Shown here piece by piece: positions 1-8,804 of a stretch of DNA of 64,000 nt. The stretch's first letter is position 1. The number at the start of each line of letters is the position of its first letter. Both the position numbers and the translations under genes were made by a program. Source of the DNA: Tsuneonella deserti (GTDB taxonomy: Bacteria; Pseudomonadota; Alphaproteobacteria; Sphingomonadales; Sphingomonadaceae); the NCBI RefSeq assembly GCF_014644315.1, contig NZ_BMKL01000001.1, positions 1,809,001 through 1,873,000 of the forward strand. The letters are read 5' to 3'. The notes beneath the pieces were generated by a model that had not been told where the DNA came from, did not search any database, and saw only the letters and a list, made by a program, of their open reading frames with translations.

Positions 1-26
1 CCTTCGCGGCGATGGAGCCACGCTGA
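1..26 (+). CDS. 3' end of an unidentified upstream gene (partial)
   Basis: An open frame entering from the left edge ends at a TGA whose last base is the A of the next gene's ATG (TGATG junction at 24-28). Only about seven codons (FAAMEPR) are visible, so no function can be given. Its existence is inferred from the coupled-stop arrangement typical of operon neighbours; the frame could also be open by chance. Confidence 0.35.
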
Positions 27-1030
27 TGCAGGCCCGCGCCGCCGGGGCGGAAAACGAGATCCATGCCGCGGACGGACTGAAGCAGGCGGTGGCGGAAAAA
101 AGCCACACCGCCGCCGGCATGGTCGAGACTCTCGACGACCTGGCGATCGACCTCGGCCATTCGCGCGTCTCGCTGTGGGACGCGCTGGTGTTCGTCACCA
201 TCATCGTCGGTGTCCTCGTCGCGGCGTGGTTCCTGAGCCGCGGCGCCCGCCATCTGCTGCGGCGGATGACGCGGCTCGATACCACCCAGCGGCTGCTCGC
301 CGAAAAGCTCGTCACCATCGCCGTCTGGGCGCTGGCCATTCTCGTCGGGATCGATATCCTCGGGATCGACCTGACCGCGCTGGCGGTGTTTTCGGGCGCG
401 TTCGGCCTCGCGATCGGATTCGGCCTGCAGAAGACCTTCGGCAACCTGATCGCCGGGATCATCCTGCTGATGGACCGCTCGATCAAGCCGGGTGACGTAA
501 TCGCCATTGCCGATGCGGCGGGCAATTCCACCTTCGGCCAGATCCGCAAGATCGGCATCCGCGCCGTCTCGCTGACCACGCGCGATCAGAAAGAATACCT
601 GATCCCGAACGAGAACCTGATGGTCAATCAGGTGGAGAACTGGTCGTATTCCTCAAGGAACGTGCGGGTCCAGGTGCCGATCGGGATTGGCTACAATTCC
701 GACATCGAGTTGGCCGAAAAGCTTATGCTGGAGGCCGCGAAGGGCGCAAAGCGGGTGCTCACCACCCCTCCCCCCGTCGTCTGGCTGGAGAAATTCGGGG
801 ACAGCTCGATCGACTTCCGCATCCACTGCTGGATCAACGATCCCGAAGAAGGTGTCGGGAACGTCCGCTCGGCAGTGCTCAAGAGGTTGTGGGTGCTGTT
901 CAGGGACAACGGCATCGAGATCCCCTTCCCCCAGCGTGACGTGAACCTGAAGGACAGCGCGCAGCTGCGCCAGCTGGTGGCCGCCCTCGAACGGAGGGCA
1001 GGCATCGCGGCAGGCGAGCCGGAAGCCTAG
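26..1030 (+). CDS. MscS-family small-conductance mechanosensitive channel
   Basis: A 334-residue inner-membrane protein. Three hydrophobic segments lie at about residues 50-71, 88-110 and 115-150. The last is the pore helix, followed by the family signature GLQKTFGNLIAG and then LMDRSIKPGDVI, which opens the cytoplasmic beta domain. Such channels open under membrane tension and release osmolytes during hypo-osmotic shock. The hydrophilic N-terminus of about 45 residues is longer than in E. coli MscS, so a slightly later start is possible. The ATG at 26 is favoured because it overlaps the preceding stop as TGATG. The last ~100 residues (GIGYNSDIELAEKLMLEAA and on) match the alpha/beta C-terminal domain. 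Confidence 0.9.
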   Translation: MQARAAGAENEIHAADGLKQAVAEKSHTAAGMVETLDDLAIDLGHSRVSLWDALVFVTIIVGVLVAAWFLSRGARHLLRRMTRLDTTQRLLAEKLVTIAVWALAILVGIDILGIDLTALAVFSGAFGLAIGFGLQKTFGNLIAGIILLMDRSIKPGDVIAIADAAGNSTFGQIRKIGIRAVSLTTRDQKEYLIPNENLMVNQVENWSYSSRNVRVQVPIGIGYNSDIELAEKLMLEAAKGAKRVLTTPPPVVWLEKFGDSSIDFRIHCWINDPEEGVGNVRSAVLKRLWVLFRDNGIEIPFPQRDVNLKDSAQLRQLVAALERRAGIAAGEPEA

Positions 1031-1127
1031 CTTCCCAGGGGCCTATCCCAGCTTTCAAAATCGGCGCTACCGCGCCTGACAGGCAATCTGGCTGGCGAGC
1101 GGTCCTGGCCTCTCCCAATCAGGCGGG

Positions 1128-1883
1128 ATGAAGAAAACAGGCACCGTCTATCTTGTCGGCGCGGGTCCGGGCGACCCGGATCTGCTGACGCTGCGCGCCG
1201 CGCGGCTGCTCGAACACGCGGAGCTGGTCGTTCACGACGGGCTCGTCGATCCCGCCGTGCTGGCGTTGGCTCCTCCGGCGGCGGAGCTCGTCTCCGTGGC
1301 CAAGAGCCGCGCGCGGCACACGCTGGCGCAGGACCAGATTAATGCGTTGCTGGTGCGCGAGGCGCGCGCCGGGCGCGATGTGGTGCGGTTGAAGGGCGGC
1401 GATCCGCTGGTCTTCGGGCGCGGTGGAGAGGAAGCCGAAGCCTGTCGCTTCGCCGGCGTGCCGGTCGAGATCGTTCCCGGCATCAGCGCCGCCAACGGCG
1501 CCGCCGCCGCCGCGCAGATCACGCTTACGCATCGCGACGCATCCAGCGTGGTCAGCTTCGTCGCCGGCCAGTGCAAGGGCCTGGCCGAACAGGACTGGGC
1601 GGGCCTTGCCGACAAGGGCCGCACGCTCGTCATCTACATGGGCGTCAAGACCGCGCCGCAGATCGCTGAAAAGCTCATGGGCGATGGCCTCGCGCCGGAC
1701 ATGCCGGTGGCTGTAATCGAGAACGCCTGCCGCCCCGAGATGCGCGTGCTCCGCGGGCCACTCGCAGCCCTACCCGATCTTGTCGTGCGCGAACGCGTGA
1801 AGAGCCCGGCGCTGATCGTGATCGGCGAAGTGACCGCGCGCGAGGATGCCGTCGTCGCGCAGCTGATGGAGACCATGGCATGA
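1128..1883 (+). CDS. cobA: Uroporphyrinogen-III C-methyltransferase (SUMT)
   Basis: A 251-residue enzyme that methylates uroporphyrinogen III twice with S-adenosylmethionine to give precorrin-2, the precursor of siroheme. The tetrapyrrole-methylase motifs are clear: VGAGPGDPDLLTLRA at the N-terminus, GGDPLVFGRGGEE at about residues 88-100, and VPGISAANGAAAAA after it. Only the methylase domain is present; the CysG dehydrogenase/ferrochelatase part is absent, so those steps must be encoded elsewhere. It opens the sulfate-reduction operon and its stop overlaps the next gene as ATGA. Placement before sulfite reductase indicates that its job here is siroheme supply for CysI. Confidence 0.95.
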   Translation: MKKTGTVYLVGAGPGDPDLLTLRAARLLEHAELVVHDGLVDPAVLALAPPAAELVSVAKSRARHTLAQDQINALLVREARAGRDVVRLKGGDPLVFGRGGEEAEACRFAGVPVEIVPGISAANGAAAAAQITLTHRDASSVVSFVAGQCKGLAEQDWAGLADKGRTLVIYMGVKTAPQIAEKLMGDGLAPDMPVAVIENACRPEMRVLRGPLAALPDLVVRERVKSPALIVIGEVTAREDAVVAQLMETMA

Positions 1884-2176
1884 GGATCATCACCGGGAAC
1901 GACCTGAAGTCCGGCGCGGTGACGTGGTGGACCGGCTACGACTGGTCGCTCCATGTCGAGGACGCGGTCGACGCCGGCGACCAAGCCGAAGCGATCATGG
2001 CCCGCGAAACCGCGACCTGCCGGGTCAACAATCCCTACATCATCGAAGGCGAGAAGACCGCCGACGGCGTGCGCCCCGCGCATATCAAGGACCGCATCCG
2101 GGCACTCGGGCCGACCGTGCGCCCGGACCTGACGCTCAAGCCCGCCGACCCCGAAGCCCGTGAATGGGTGATCTGA
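1880..2176 (+). CDS. DUF2849 domain protein of the sulfite reductase operon
   Basis: A 98-residue protein that starts MRIITGNDLKSGAVTWW and matches the DUF2849 family, repeatedly found next to sulfite reductase in alphaproteobacteria. There is no signal peptide, membrane segment or obvious cofactor motif. It overlaps cobA by four bases and stops one base before the cysI ATG, so translation is probably coupled on both sides. Its role is unproven. Tight linkage suggests an accessory or small subunit for the siroheme sulfite reductase. The family call is confident; the function is inference from context. Confidence 0.85.
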   Translation: MRIITGNDLKSGAVTWWTGYDWSLHVEDAVDAGDQAEAIMARETATCRVNNPYIIEGEKTADGVRPAHIKDRIRALGPTVRPDLTLKPADPEAREWVI

Positions 2177-2177
2177 C

Positions 2178-3812
2178 ATGTACCGCTACGACAAATACGA
2201 CCAGGCGATGGTCGACACCCGTGTCGAGGAATTCCGCGAACAGGTCCGCCGCCGCATCGAAGGCAAGATGGACGACGACCAGTTCAAGCCGCTGCGGCTG
2301 AAGAACGGGCTCTATCTCCAGCTCCACGCATACATGCTGCGTGTCGCCGTCCCGTACGGCACGCTCAATTCGGCGCAGATGCGCACGCTGGCTGACATCG
2401 CGAGGCGGTATGACCGTGGCTACGGCCATTTCACCACCCGGCAGAACATCCAGTACAACTGGATCAAGCTGGCCGAGGCGCCCGACATTCTCGCCGATCT
2501 GGCGGAGGTCGAGATGCACGCGATCCAGACCAGCGGGGAATCGATCCGCAACGTATCGTCCGATCATTATGCCGGAGCCACCGCCGACGAGGTGATCGAC
2601 CCGCGTCCGTGGGCCGAGATGCTGCGGCAGATGACCACCTTCATGCCGGAATTCAGCTACCTCCCGCGCAAGTTCAAGATCGCGGTGATCGCGAGCGCCG
2701 AGGACCGGGTGGCGCTGCGCTGGCATGACTTCGCGCTGCGGATCGTCCGCAACGCGGCTGGCGAGATCGGGTTCGAGGTGTTCCTCGGCGGCGGCATGGG
2801 CCGCACGCCCTTCATCGCCTACCGCAGCCGCGAGTTCCTGCCCGCGAACCAGATCTTCAGCTACCTGCAGGCCGTCCTGCGCGTGTGGAACCGCCACGCG
2901 CGGCGTGACAACATCCACAAGCAGCGCATGAAGATCCTCGTCCACGACCTTGGGCAGGAGGAATTCACCCGCCAGGTGGAGGAGGCGTTCCAGCACTTCC
3001 TTTCGCTGGGCGAGGATTTCCCGCAGGCGGAATACGACCGGATCGCAGCCTACTTCGAACCGCCCGCGTTCGAGCAGGGGCTGAGCGACGAGATCGACCT
3101 GTCGGACCCCGCCTTCGCCGCCTGGGTCAAGCAGCAGGTCGTCGCGCACAAGGCGCCCGGTTACGCGATTGCCAACATCAGCCTGAAGCCGGTGGGCGGC
3201 ATCCCGGGCGACATCTCCGCCGAGCAGATGGAGCTGGTCGCGGATCTGGCCGAGCGCTTCAGCTTGGACGAGCTGCGCTCCACCCACGCGCAGAACCTCG
3301 TCCTGCCGCACGTGCGCAAGGCGGATCTCCACACCGTCTGGCAGGCGCTCGTTTCGGCCGGACTGGCGGATGCGAACCTCGATCTGGTGACCGACGTGAT
3401 CGCCTGTCCGGGCCTCGATTATTGCAGCCTGGCCAATGCGCGCTCCATCCCGGTCGCGCAGAAGATCGTCGAGCGGTTCGCGGATGCCGGGCGCCAGGCC
3501 GACATCGGCGAGCTCAAGATCAAGGTATCGGGCTGCATCAACGCCTGCGGTCACCACCACGCGGGCAACATCGGCATTCTCGGCGTCGATCGGAAAGGCA
3601 GCGAGAGCTACCAGCTCCTCCTCGGCGGATCAGGTGACGAGGACACGACGCAGGCGAAGATCGCCGGTCCAGGGTTCGACGAGGACGGCATCGTCGACGC
3701 GGTCGAACGCGCGGTGGAGCATTACCGCGTGATCCGCGAGGGCGGCGAACGCTTCATCGACACCTACCGCCGCGTCGGAATGGAAGGCTTCAAGGAGGCA
3801 ATCTATGGCTGA
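2178..3812 (+). CDS. cysI: Sulfite reductase hemoprotein subunit (nitrite/sulfite reductase family)
   Basis: A 544-residue cytoplasmic enzyme that reduces sulfite to sulfide with six electrons through siroheme coupled to a 4Fe-4S cluster. The cluster cysteines are visible as CPGLDYC (C410, C416) and SGCINACGHHH (C453, C457), and the N-terminal half carries the ferredoxin-like repeat (GHFTTRQNIQYNW). No CysJ flavoprotein is encoded nearby, so the electron donor is probably ferredoxin or another partner; a 2Fe-2S ferredoxin lies at 35734-36051 but linkage is unproven. Its context with cobA and cysH favours sulfite over nitrite as substrate. The stop overlaps the next gene by eight bases. Confidence 0.93.
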   Translation: MYRYDKYDQAMVDTRVEEFREQVRRRIEGKMDDDQFKPLRLKNGLYLQLHAYMLRVAVPYGTLNSAQMRTLADIARRYDRGYGHFTTRQNIQYNWIKLAEAPDILADLAEVEMHAIQTSGESIRNVSSDHYAGATADEVIDPRPWAEMLRQMTTFMPEFSYLPRKFKIAVIASAEDRVALRWHDFALRIVRNAAGEIGFEVFLGGGMGRTPFIAYRSREFLPANQIFSYLQAVLRVWNRHARRDNIHKQRMKILVHDLGQEEFTRQVEEAFQHFLSLGEDFPQAEYDRIAAYFEPPAFEQGLSDEIDLSDPAFAAWVKQQVVAHKAPGYAIANISLKPVGGIPGDISAEQMELVADLAERFSLDELRSTHAQNLVLPHVRKADLHTVWQALVSAGLADANLDLVTDVIACPGLDYCSLANARSIPVAQKIVERFADAGRQADIGELKIKVSGCINACGHHHAGNIGILGVDRKGSESYQLLLGGSGDEDTTQAKIAGPGFDEDGIVDAVERAVEHYRVIREGGERFIDTYRRVGMEGFKEAIYG

Positions 3813-4272
3813 GAGCGGCAACCCCACACCCGCCGCGACCGAGGAATTCTCGGCCGGTCTGCGTTTTCGCGACGATGCCCCGGCGGATGAGCCGGCAGTA
3901 TCGCTCGATGCGTTCCTCGAACAGGAGGAAGCGGATTCGGTGCGCATCGAGGCGGGCGAGGACGTCACCGTGCTCCTCCCCCATCTCGAACGCCTGCGGC
4001 TGATCGAGGTGGACTTCCCGAAGTTCCGCGACGGCCGGGGCTTCTCCACCGCGCGGATGCTGCGTGAGGCGGGCTACACCGGAGAAATCAAGGCGACCGG
4101 CGACGTGCTGGTCGATCTCATCTTCTTCATGCGCCGCTGCGGCTTCGACAGCTTCGCGCCGGACAAGCCGATCGACCCCGCCGACGCGGAGGTGGCGCTG
4201 ACCCGGTGGGAGCACGTCTATGTGCCCGCCGCGGATGACCGGGTGCCGATCTGGAAATTGCGCCATGGCTGA
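3805..4272 (+). CDS. DUF934 domain protein, sulfate assimilation accessory
   Basis: A 155-residue protein of the DUF934 family, constantly found between cysI and cysH in proteobacteria. The conserved core runs from DVTVLLPHLERLRLIEVDFP through KFRDGRGFSTARMLREAG, and the C-terminus is FFMRRCGFDSFA. There are no membrane segments and no recognisable catalytic motif. It shares an eight-base ATGGCTGA overlap with both neighbours (3805-3812 and 4265-4272), so expression is tightly coupled to cysI and cysH. Its role is inferred only from linkage; it may mature or partner sulfite reductase. Confidence 0.88.
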   Translation: MAESGNPTPAATEEFSAGLRFRDDAPADEPAVSLDAFLEQEEADSVRIEAGEDVTVLLPHLERLRLIEVDFPKFRDGRGFSTARMLREAGYTGEIKATGDVLVDLIFFMRRCGFDSFAPDKPIDPADAEVALTRWEHVYVPAADDRVPIWKLRHG

Positions 4273-5065
4273 TCTCGGCATCGGCCGCCTCGTAGACCGG
4301 ATCGACAGCGCGCCGCGCTTCGCCGCAGCCGACGCCATTCGCCTCAACCAGGCTTACCGCGCCAGCGACACGCGCGCGGTGCTCGACGCCGTGCTGCACG
4401 AAGGGGTGGCCGGGCGCGTGGCGGTCGTCTCCAGTTTCGGCGCGGAGAGCGCAGTCCTGCTGCACCAGGTGGCGCAGGTCGCCTCCCATACCCCGGTACT
4501 CTTCCTCGACACCGGCAAGCATTTCCCCGAAACGCTCGCCTATCGCGACGAGCTGGTCGCCCATCTCGGGCTGACCAATCTCCAGGTGCTGGCGCCCGAT
4601 CCTGCCTTGCTGGATGCGCGCGACGGCAATGGCCTGCGTTGGTCGTTCGATCCCGACGGTTGCTGCGAGATTCGTAAAGTGCTGCCGCTCGCCGCCGCGC
4701 TGGCCGGTTTCGACGCGACGCTGACAGGGCGAAAGGCGTTCCAGGCGAGCACCCGGGCCAACCTGCCGCGGTTCGAGCTCGATCACTCCGATGCCCTGGG
4801 GCGGCTGAAGATCAACCCGCTGATCGACTGGCAGGCGGATGACCTTGCCACATACGTAGCGGCGCACGGCCTGCCGCCTCATCCGCTGGTGGAGGCTGGC
4901 TATCCCTCGATCGGCTGCTCGCCGTGCACCAGCAAGGTGGCGCCGGGGGAAGACCCGCGTTCGGGCCGGTGGAAGGGCTGGGACAAGACCGAGTGCGGCA
5001 TTCACTCGCCGGTCAAGCTCGGGCCCGACGGCGAGCTGCCGCCGGGCTACGAACCGTTTCTCTGA
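4265..5065 (+). CDS. cysH: Adenylylsulfate (APS) reductase, thioredoxin-dependent, CysH family
   Basis: A 266-residue PAPS-reductase-fold enzyme. Motifs are SSFGAESAVLLH near residue 57, LDTGKHFPET near 81, and the catalytic ECGIH with C244. A CC pair (133-134) and CSPC (218-221) form the 4Fe-4S ligand set that marks enzymes acting on APS rather than PAPS, so EC 1.8.4.10 fits better than 1.8.4.8. It makes sulfite and AMP for the upstream CysI. The ATG at 4265 gives the family N-terminus; an in-frame ATG at 4220 would add 15 residues overlapping DUF934. This is the last gene of the operon and is convergent with the next gene, with only seven bases between stops. Confidence 0.92.
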   Translation: MADLGIGRLVDRIDSAPRFAAADAIRLNQAYRASDTRAVLDAVLHEGVAGRVAVVSSFGAESAVLLHQVAQVASHTPVLFLDTGKHFPETLAYRDELVAHLGLTNLQVLAPDPALLDARDGNGLRWSFDPDGCCEIRKVLPLAAALAGFDATLTGRKAFQASTRANLPRFELDHSDALGRLKINPLIDWQADDLATYVAAHGLPPHPLVEAGYPSIGCSPCTSKVAPGEDPRSGRWKGWDKTECGIHSPVKLGPDGELPPGYEPFL

Positions 5066-5072
5066 AGCCTGG

Positions 5073-5495
5073 TCAGCCCTCGACCCGCTCTATGGTCGCC
5101 GTCTTCTTGGTGACCGGGTTGTAAGAGGTCCATTTGCCGTTCTCGACCTTCTCGTCGGAACAGATCTGCTGCTCGCCCGGACCGTCCTTGGTCCAGCAGT
5201 ACTGCGCGCTCGACTTCTGCTCCCAGCGGCCGGTCTCGACGACTTTGCCATCGACGGTATCGGCATAAGTGCCGTCTGCCCTCACTTCTTCCATCACCAC
5301 TTGGCCATCGGGCGAAGTGACCTTGAACGTACCGGTCGAAGGTTTGCCATCGGCGGCCATCGTGGTCGCAGCCGGAGCCGGCGCCGCGGCAGCGGTGTCG
5401 GTCGCCGCCGGTGTGGCGGTTTCGTCGGTATTGGTGGCAGGCTTCGAACATGCGGCGAGGGCCGCCACGGCTGCAATGAGAATGACCTTGCGCAT
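5073..5495 (-). CDS. Hypothetical lipoprotein
   Basis: A 140-residue protein with a signal peptide and lipobox (MRKVILIAAVAALAAC, lipid-bearing Cys at 16). A low-complexity Ala/Pro/Thr linker runs to about residue 48, followed by a small folded domain (GTFKVTSPDGQVVMEEVRADG) with two cysteines (QYCW and QICSD) that could form a disulfide. No named family is recognised. It sits alone between the cys operon and the epimerase, and its 3' end nearly abuts cysH in convergent orientation. Confidence 0.75.
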   Translation of the reverse strand: MRKVILIAAVAALAACSKPATNTDETATPAATDTAAAAPAPAATTMAADGKPSTGTFKVTSPDGQVVMEEVRADGTYADTVDGKVVETGRWEQKSSAQYCWTKDGPGEQQICSDEKVENGKWTSYNPVTKKTATIERVEG

Positions 5496-5597
5496 CTTGT
5501 GAGTCCCCTGTCCTCAGCGACGGCGGCCTCGTGCCGCCAACACGACTCGCGATCCTGTGCGAAGACTAATCCCGATACTCGCGAAACGCCAAACGGA

Positions 5598-6518
5598 TCA
5601 GAGCCAGCCCTGCTCGCGGTACCAGCGGGCAGTCGCCTTGATCCCGTCGCGGGTCTGGATGCGGGGTTGCCACAATTCGGCGGGCACGGCGCGGCTCTCG
5701 TCCACCAGCCAGTCGGGGTGGAGCATGTAGCCGACACGGTCGGCAGTCAGCCGCGCGCGGGAGCGGCGGACCAGCCGATCGGCACGCGCAGCGTGGGTCA
5801 GCATCGTGCGCGAAAGATGAATCACCATCGGCCGGCGTCCGACCGCCCAGCCGATCACGCGGGCAAGCTCCCGATGCGACCACCCGCCGTTGTGGCCGTC
5901 GTCCGGCTCGAAAGTACGGTGGACCGCGCTCTCGCTGGGCGGAACGAGCGCGACGAGCAGATCGGCAAGGTCATGAACGTGGATCAGCGAGCTGCGGCCG
6001 GGCGGCGGCACCGGCACGATGCCGCGTCGCGCCAGCTTGAACATCTCCAGATAATCGACGTCCCACGGGCCGTATACGCCAGGCGGGCGCACGATGGTCC
6101 AGTCCAGCCCGCTCGCCATGACCAGCCGTTCGGCCCGCTCCTTCGAAGCGCCATAGGCCGATAGCTGCGGCTCGCGCGCGGAGAGCGAGGAGACGAACAC
6201 GAACCGCCGCACGCCGGCCCGCGCGGCGGACTCGATCATCGCCATGGTGCCGGCGACGTTGGCCTCCTCGAACCTGGCGGGATCAGTCGCTGTCGTCAGC
6301 CCGGCGACGTGTACGACCGCCTCCGCGTCCGCCACCAACCGCTCGATCGCCGCCCGGTCACCCAGGCCGCCCTGCACCCATTCGGTCGAACCGCCGGCAT
6401 CCTGGGGCACGGTGCGCGCCAGTCCGCGCACGGCGTAGCCCGCCTGCTCGAGCGCGCCGCGGGTCGCCCGGCCGACGAATCCGGTACCGCCGGTGAGCGC
6501 AACCAGCGGCTTGCTCAC
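5598..6518 (-). CDS. NAD(P)-dependent epimerase/dehydratase family protein
   Basis: A 306-residue extended short-chain dehydrogenase. The nucleotide-binding TGGTGFVGRATRGALEQAG is at the N-terminus. VVHVAGLTTATDPARF and YGASKERAERLV, the latter with the YxxxK catalytic pair, follow. The fold resembles the complex-I NDUFA9/atypical SDR group; the substrate cannot be told. The GTG at 6518 is chosen because it overlaps the proB stop as GTGA and puts the Rossmann motif at the right distance; a longer in-frame start at 6617 would run through proB. Co-transcription with proB is likely. Confidence 0.85.
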   Translation of the reverse strand: MSKPLVALTGGTGFVGRATRGALEQAGYAVRGLARTVPQDAGGSTEWVQGGLGDRAAIERLVADAEAVVHVAGLTTATDPARFEEANVAGTMAMIESAARAGVRRFVFVSSLSAREPQLSAYGASKERAERLVMASGLDWTIVRPPGVYGPWDVDYLEMFKLARRGIVPVPPPGRSSLIHVHDLADLLVALVPPSESAVHRTFEPDDGHNGGWSHRELARVIGWAVGRRPMVIHLSRTMLTHAARADRLVRRSRARLTADRVGYMLHPDWLVDESRAVPAELWQPRIQTRDGIKATARWYREQGWL

Positions 6519-7648
6519 AGCAGCACCATGTGATCGCGGTGCACGACCGCCGAGCGCGGCGCATAGCCGAGCAGCGCCGCCTGCTCGCCCGCCTTGCGGC
6601 CGGCGATCGCGCGGCACTCGGCGGCAGAATATTCCACCAGCCCCTGCGCCAGCCGGTCGCCCTTGCGCCCATGGATCGCGACGAGGTCGCCGCGCGCGAA
6701 ATCGCCGTCGACCGCGACCACGCCAGCCGCCAGTATGCTCGACCCGCCTTCGAGAGCGGAGGCGCAGCCGTCATCCACCGTCAGCACGCCCGCCGGAGCC
6801 AGCCGCCCGCCGAGCCACGCCTTGCGGCCTGCATCGCGGCGATGCGCGTGGAACAGGGTGCCGCGATTCTCCTCCACCGCGCGCGCGAGCGCGCGCTGGA
6901 AAGTGCCGTTGACGATCGCCAGCGCGATCCCCGCACGCCCGGCAATCTCCGCTGCCTGCAACTTGGAGACCATGCCGCCCGACCCCATGCCCGAACCGGA
7001 ACCCGCACCCGCCATCGCGCGCACGGTATCGTCCACCCCGCTGACCTCTCGCACCAGCTCGGCGGCAGGATCCGCCGGGTCGCGGTCGAACAGGCCGTCC
7101 ACGTCGCTGAGCAGCACGACCGCATCCGCGCCCGCCGCCTGAGCCACCCGCGCCGCCAGCCGGTCGTTGTCCCCGAAGCGGATTTCGGCGGTGGCCACGC
7201 TGTCGTTCTCGTTGACCACCGGAACAGCGCCCTGCTCGAGCAGCCGCGCGAGGGTGGACGAGGCGTTGAGATAGCGCCGCCGATCCTCCAGGTCGTCGAG
7301 GGTGACGAGCATCTGCGCCGCCGTGAGGCCATGCGCCGCGAGCAGTTCGGCCCAGACCGCAGACAGCGCGATCTGGCCGACCGCCGCGGCGGCCTGCGCG
7401 TCGGCAAGGTTCGCCCTGCCGCCCTGGGCGAGGCCGAGCCGCGCGGCACCGAGCGCGATCGCGCCCGAACTCACCACCACGACTTGCTGACCGCGCACCC
7501 GCGCCGCGGCGATCTCGGCGACCAGGCTTTCGAGCCACTGCCGGCGAACGGCTCCCCCGCGCTCGACCAGCAGCGCGGAGCCGACCTTCAGCACCAATCG
7601 GGCGCACAGGGCGGGATCGTGAATCTGGGAGAGCGCGGTGATCGCCAT
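6515..7648 (-). CDS. proB: Glutamate 5-kinase
   Basis: A 377-residue enzyme catalysing ATP-dependent phosphorylation of glutamate, the first step of proline synthesis. The amino-acid-kinase domain covers about residues 1-255 (LVLKVGSALLVERGG, VVVVSSGAIALG, PVVNENDSVATAEIRFGDND, GSGMGSGGMVSKLQAAEIA). A C-terminal PUA domain spans roughly 275-360, as in the long form. The ATG at 7648 (MAITALSQ) is preferred over the GTG at 7684, which lies in the short obg-proB gap. The expected partner proA is not in the window; proC lies separately at 11098-11907. It overlaps the epimerase by four bases. Confidence 0.93.
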   Translation of the reverse strand: MAITALSQIHDPALCARLVLKVGSALLVERGGAVRRQWLESLVAEIAAARVRGQQVVVVSSGAIALGAARLGLAQGGRANLADAQAAAAVGQIALSAVWAELLAAHGLTAAQMLVTLDDLEDRRRYLNASSTLARLLEQGAVPVVNENDSVATAEIRFGDNDRLAARVAQAAGADAVVLLSDVDGLFDRDPADPAAELVREVSGVDDTVRAMAGAGSGSGMGSGGMVSKLQAAEIAGRAGIALAIVNGTFQRALARAVEENRGTLFHAHRRDAGRKAWLGGRLAPAGVLTVDDGCASALEGGSSILAAGVVAVDGDFARGDLVAIHGRKGDRLAQGLVEYSAAECRAIAGRKAGEQAALLGYAPRSAVVHRDHMVLL

Positions 7649-7697
7649 GGCCCGCCGATTAGCCGAGGCCGCGCTCCCCGTCACCTGGATCGGTCAC

Positions 7698-8756
7698 CTA
7701 GATCGGCGACCACTCGCCGCCGCCGGCTGGCTCTTCCTCCACTTCGCCGCCCTTGGTTTCGGTCGCGGTGCGGTCGGGCAGATAATCGAGCACTGCGTCG
7801 AGCAGGCGGTCGATCCCCGCGCCGGTCGCGCTCGATACGAAAAAGATCCTGTCGGCGCCCGCGGCGCGCAGTTCCTTGGCGTAATCTTCCGCCAGCTCGG
7901 CGTCCGCGAGATCGACCTTGTTGAGGGCGATCAGTCGCGGCTTATCCTCCAGCCCTTCTCCATAGGCGGCAAGCTCGTCCTCGACGATGCGCAGCGCCTC
8001 GACCGGGTCCACTCCGCCGATGTCTATCAGGTGGATCAACACCCGGCAGCGCTCGATATGGCCGAGGAAACGATCGCCGATGCCAGCCCCGTCGGCAGCG
8101 CCCTCGATCAGGCCGGGAATGTCAGCCAGCACGAATTCGCGATTGCGATGGCGCACCACGCCCAGCTTGGGCACCAGCGTGGTGAAGGCATAGTGTCCCA
8201 CTTTCGCCTGCGCGTTGGAGACCTGGTTGATGAAAGTGCTCTTGCCGGCGTTGGGCAGCCCGACGAGTCCGACGTCCGCCAGCAACTTGAGCCGCAGCCA
8301 GACCCACGCTTCCTGCGCGGGAATGCCCTGCTGGTGCTGGCGCGGCGCGCGATTTGTGCTGGTCTTGTAGCTCGCGTTGCCGCGACCGCCCATGCCGCCT
8401 TCGAGCAGGACAACACGCTGGCCGACTTCGGTGAAATCGGCGAGCACCTCTTCCTTGTCCTCCGACAGGATCTGGGTGCCGACCGGCACCTCGATCACGA
8501 GGTCGGGCGCGGAGGCGCCGGTGCGGTCCTTGCCCATCCCATGCCCGCCGCGCTGCGCCTTGAAGTGCTGGGTGTAGCGAAAGTCGATCAGCGTATTGAG
8601 GCCGGCAACCGCCACGAACACGATGTCCCCGCCCTTGCCGCCATTGCCACCATCGGGCCCGCCGTATTCGACGTACTTCTCTCGCCGGAAGCTGACAGCC
8701 CCCGGTCCGCCCGCTCCGGACTTGAGGTAGATCTTGGCCTGGTCGAGAAAATGCAT
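7698..8756 (-). CDS. obg: GTPase Obg/CgtA
   Basis: A 352-residue GTPase associated with late 50S ribosome assembly and stress signalling. The glycine-rich Obg domain fills residues 1-158 (MHFLDQAKIYLKSGAGGPG, GGPDGGNGGKGGD). The G domain follows with the P-loop GLPNAGKS at 166-173, DIPGLIEGA and NKVD. The C-terminal tail is short and acidic and lacks a TGS domain, which is usual for this lineage. It heads the obg-proB-epimerase run, with 49 bases to proB. Upstream lie a palindromic element and tRNA-Ala. The rpmA/rplU genes that often precede obg are not here. Confidence 0.96.
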   Translation of the reverse strand: MHFLDQAKIYLKSGAGGPGAVSFRREKYVEYGGPDGGNGGKGGDIVFVAVAGLNTLIDFRYTQHFKAQRGGHGMGKDRTGASAPDLVIEVPVGTQILSEDKEEVLADFTEVGQRVVLLEGGMGGRGNASYKTSTNRAPRQHQQGIPAQEAWVWLRLKLLADVGLVGLPNAGKSTFINQVSNAQAKVGHYAFTTLVPKLGVVRHRNREFVLADIPGLIEGAADGAGIGDRFLGHIERCRVLIHLIDIGGVDPVEALRIVEDELAAYGEGLEDKPRLIALNKVDLADAELAEDYAKELRAAGADRIFFVSSATGAGIDRLLDAVLDYLPDRTATETKGGEVEEEPAGGGEWSPI

Positions 8757-8804
8757 GAGAGACCTGATAGGTAGAAAGCGGGGGACGCGGGAGTCTTGTT
8801 TTTC

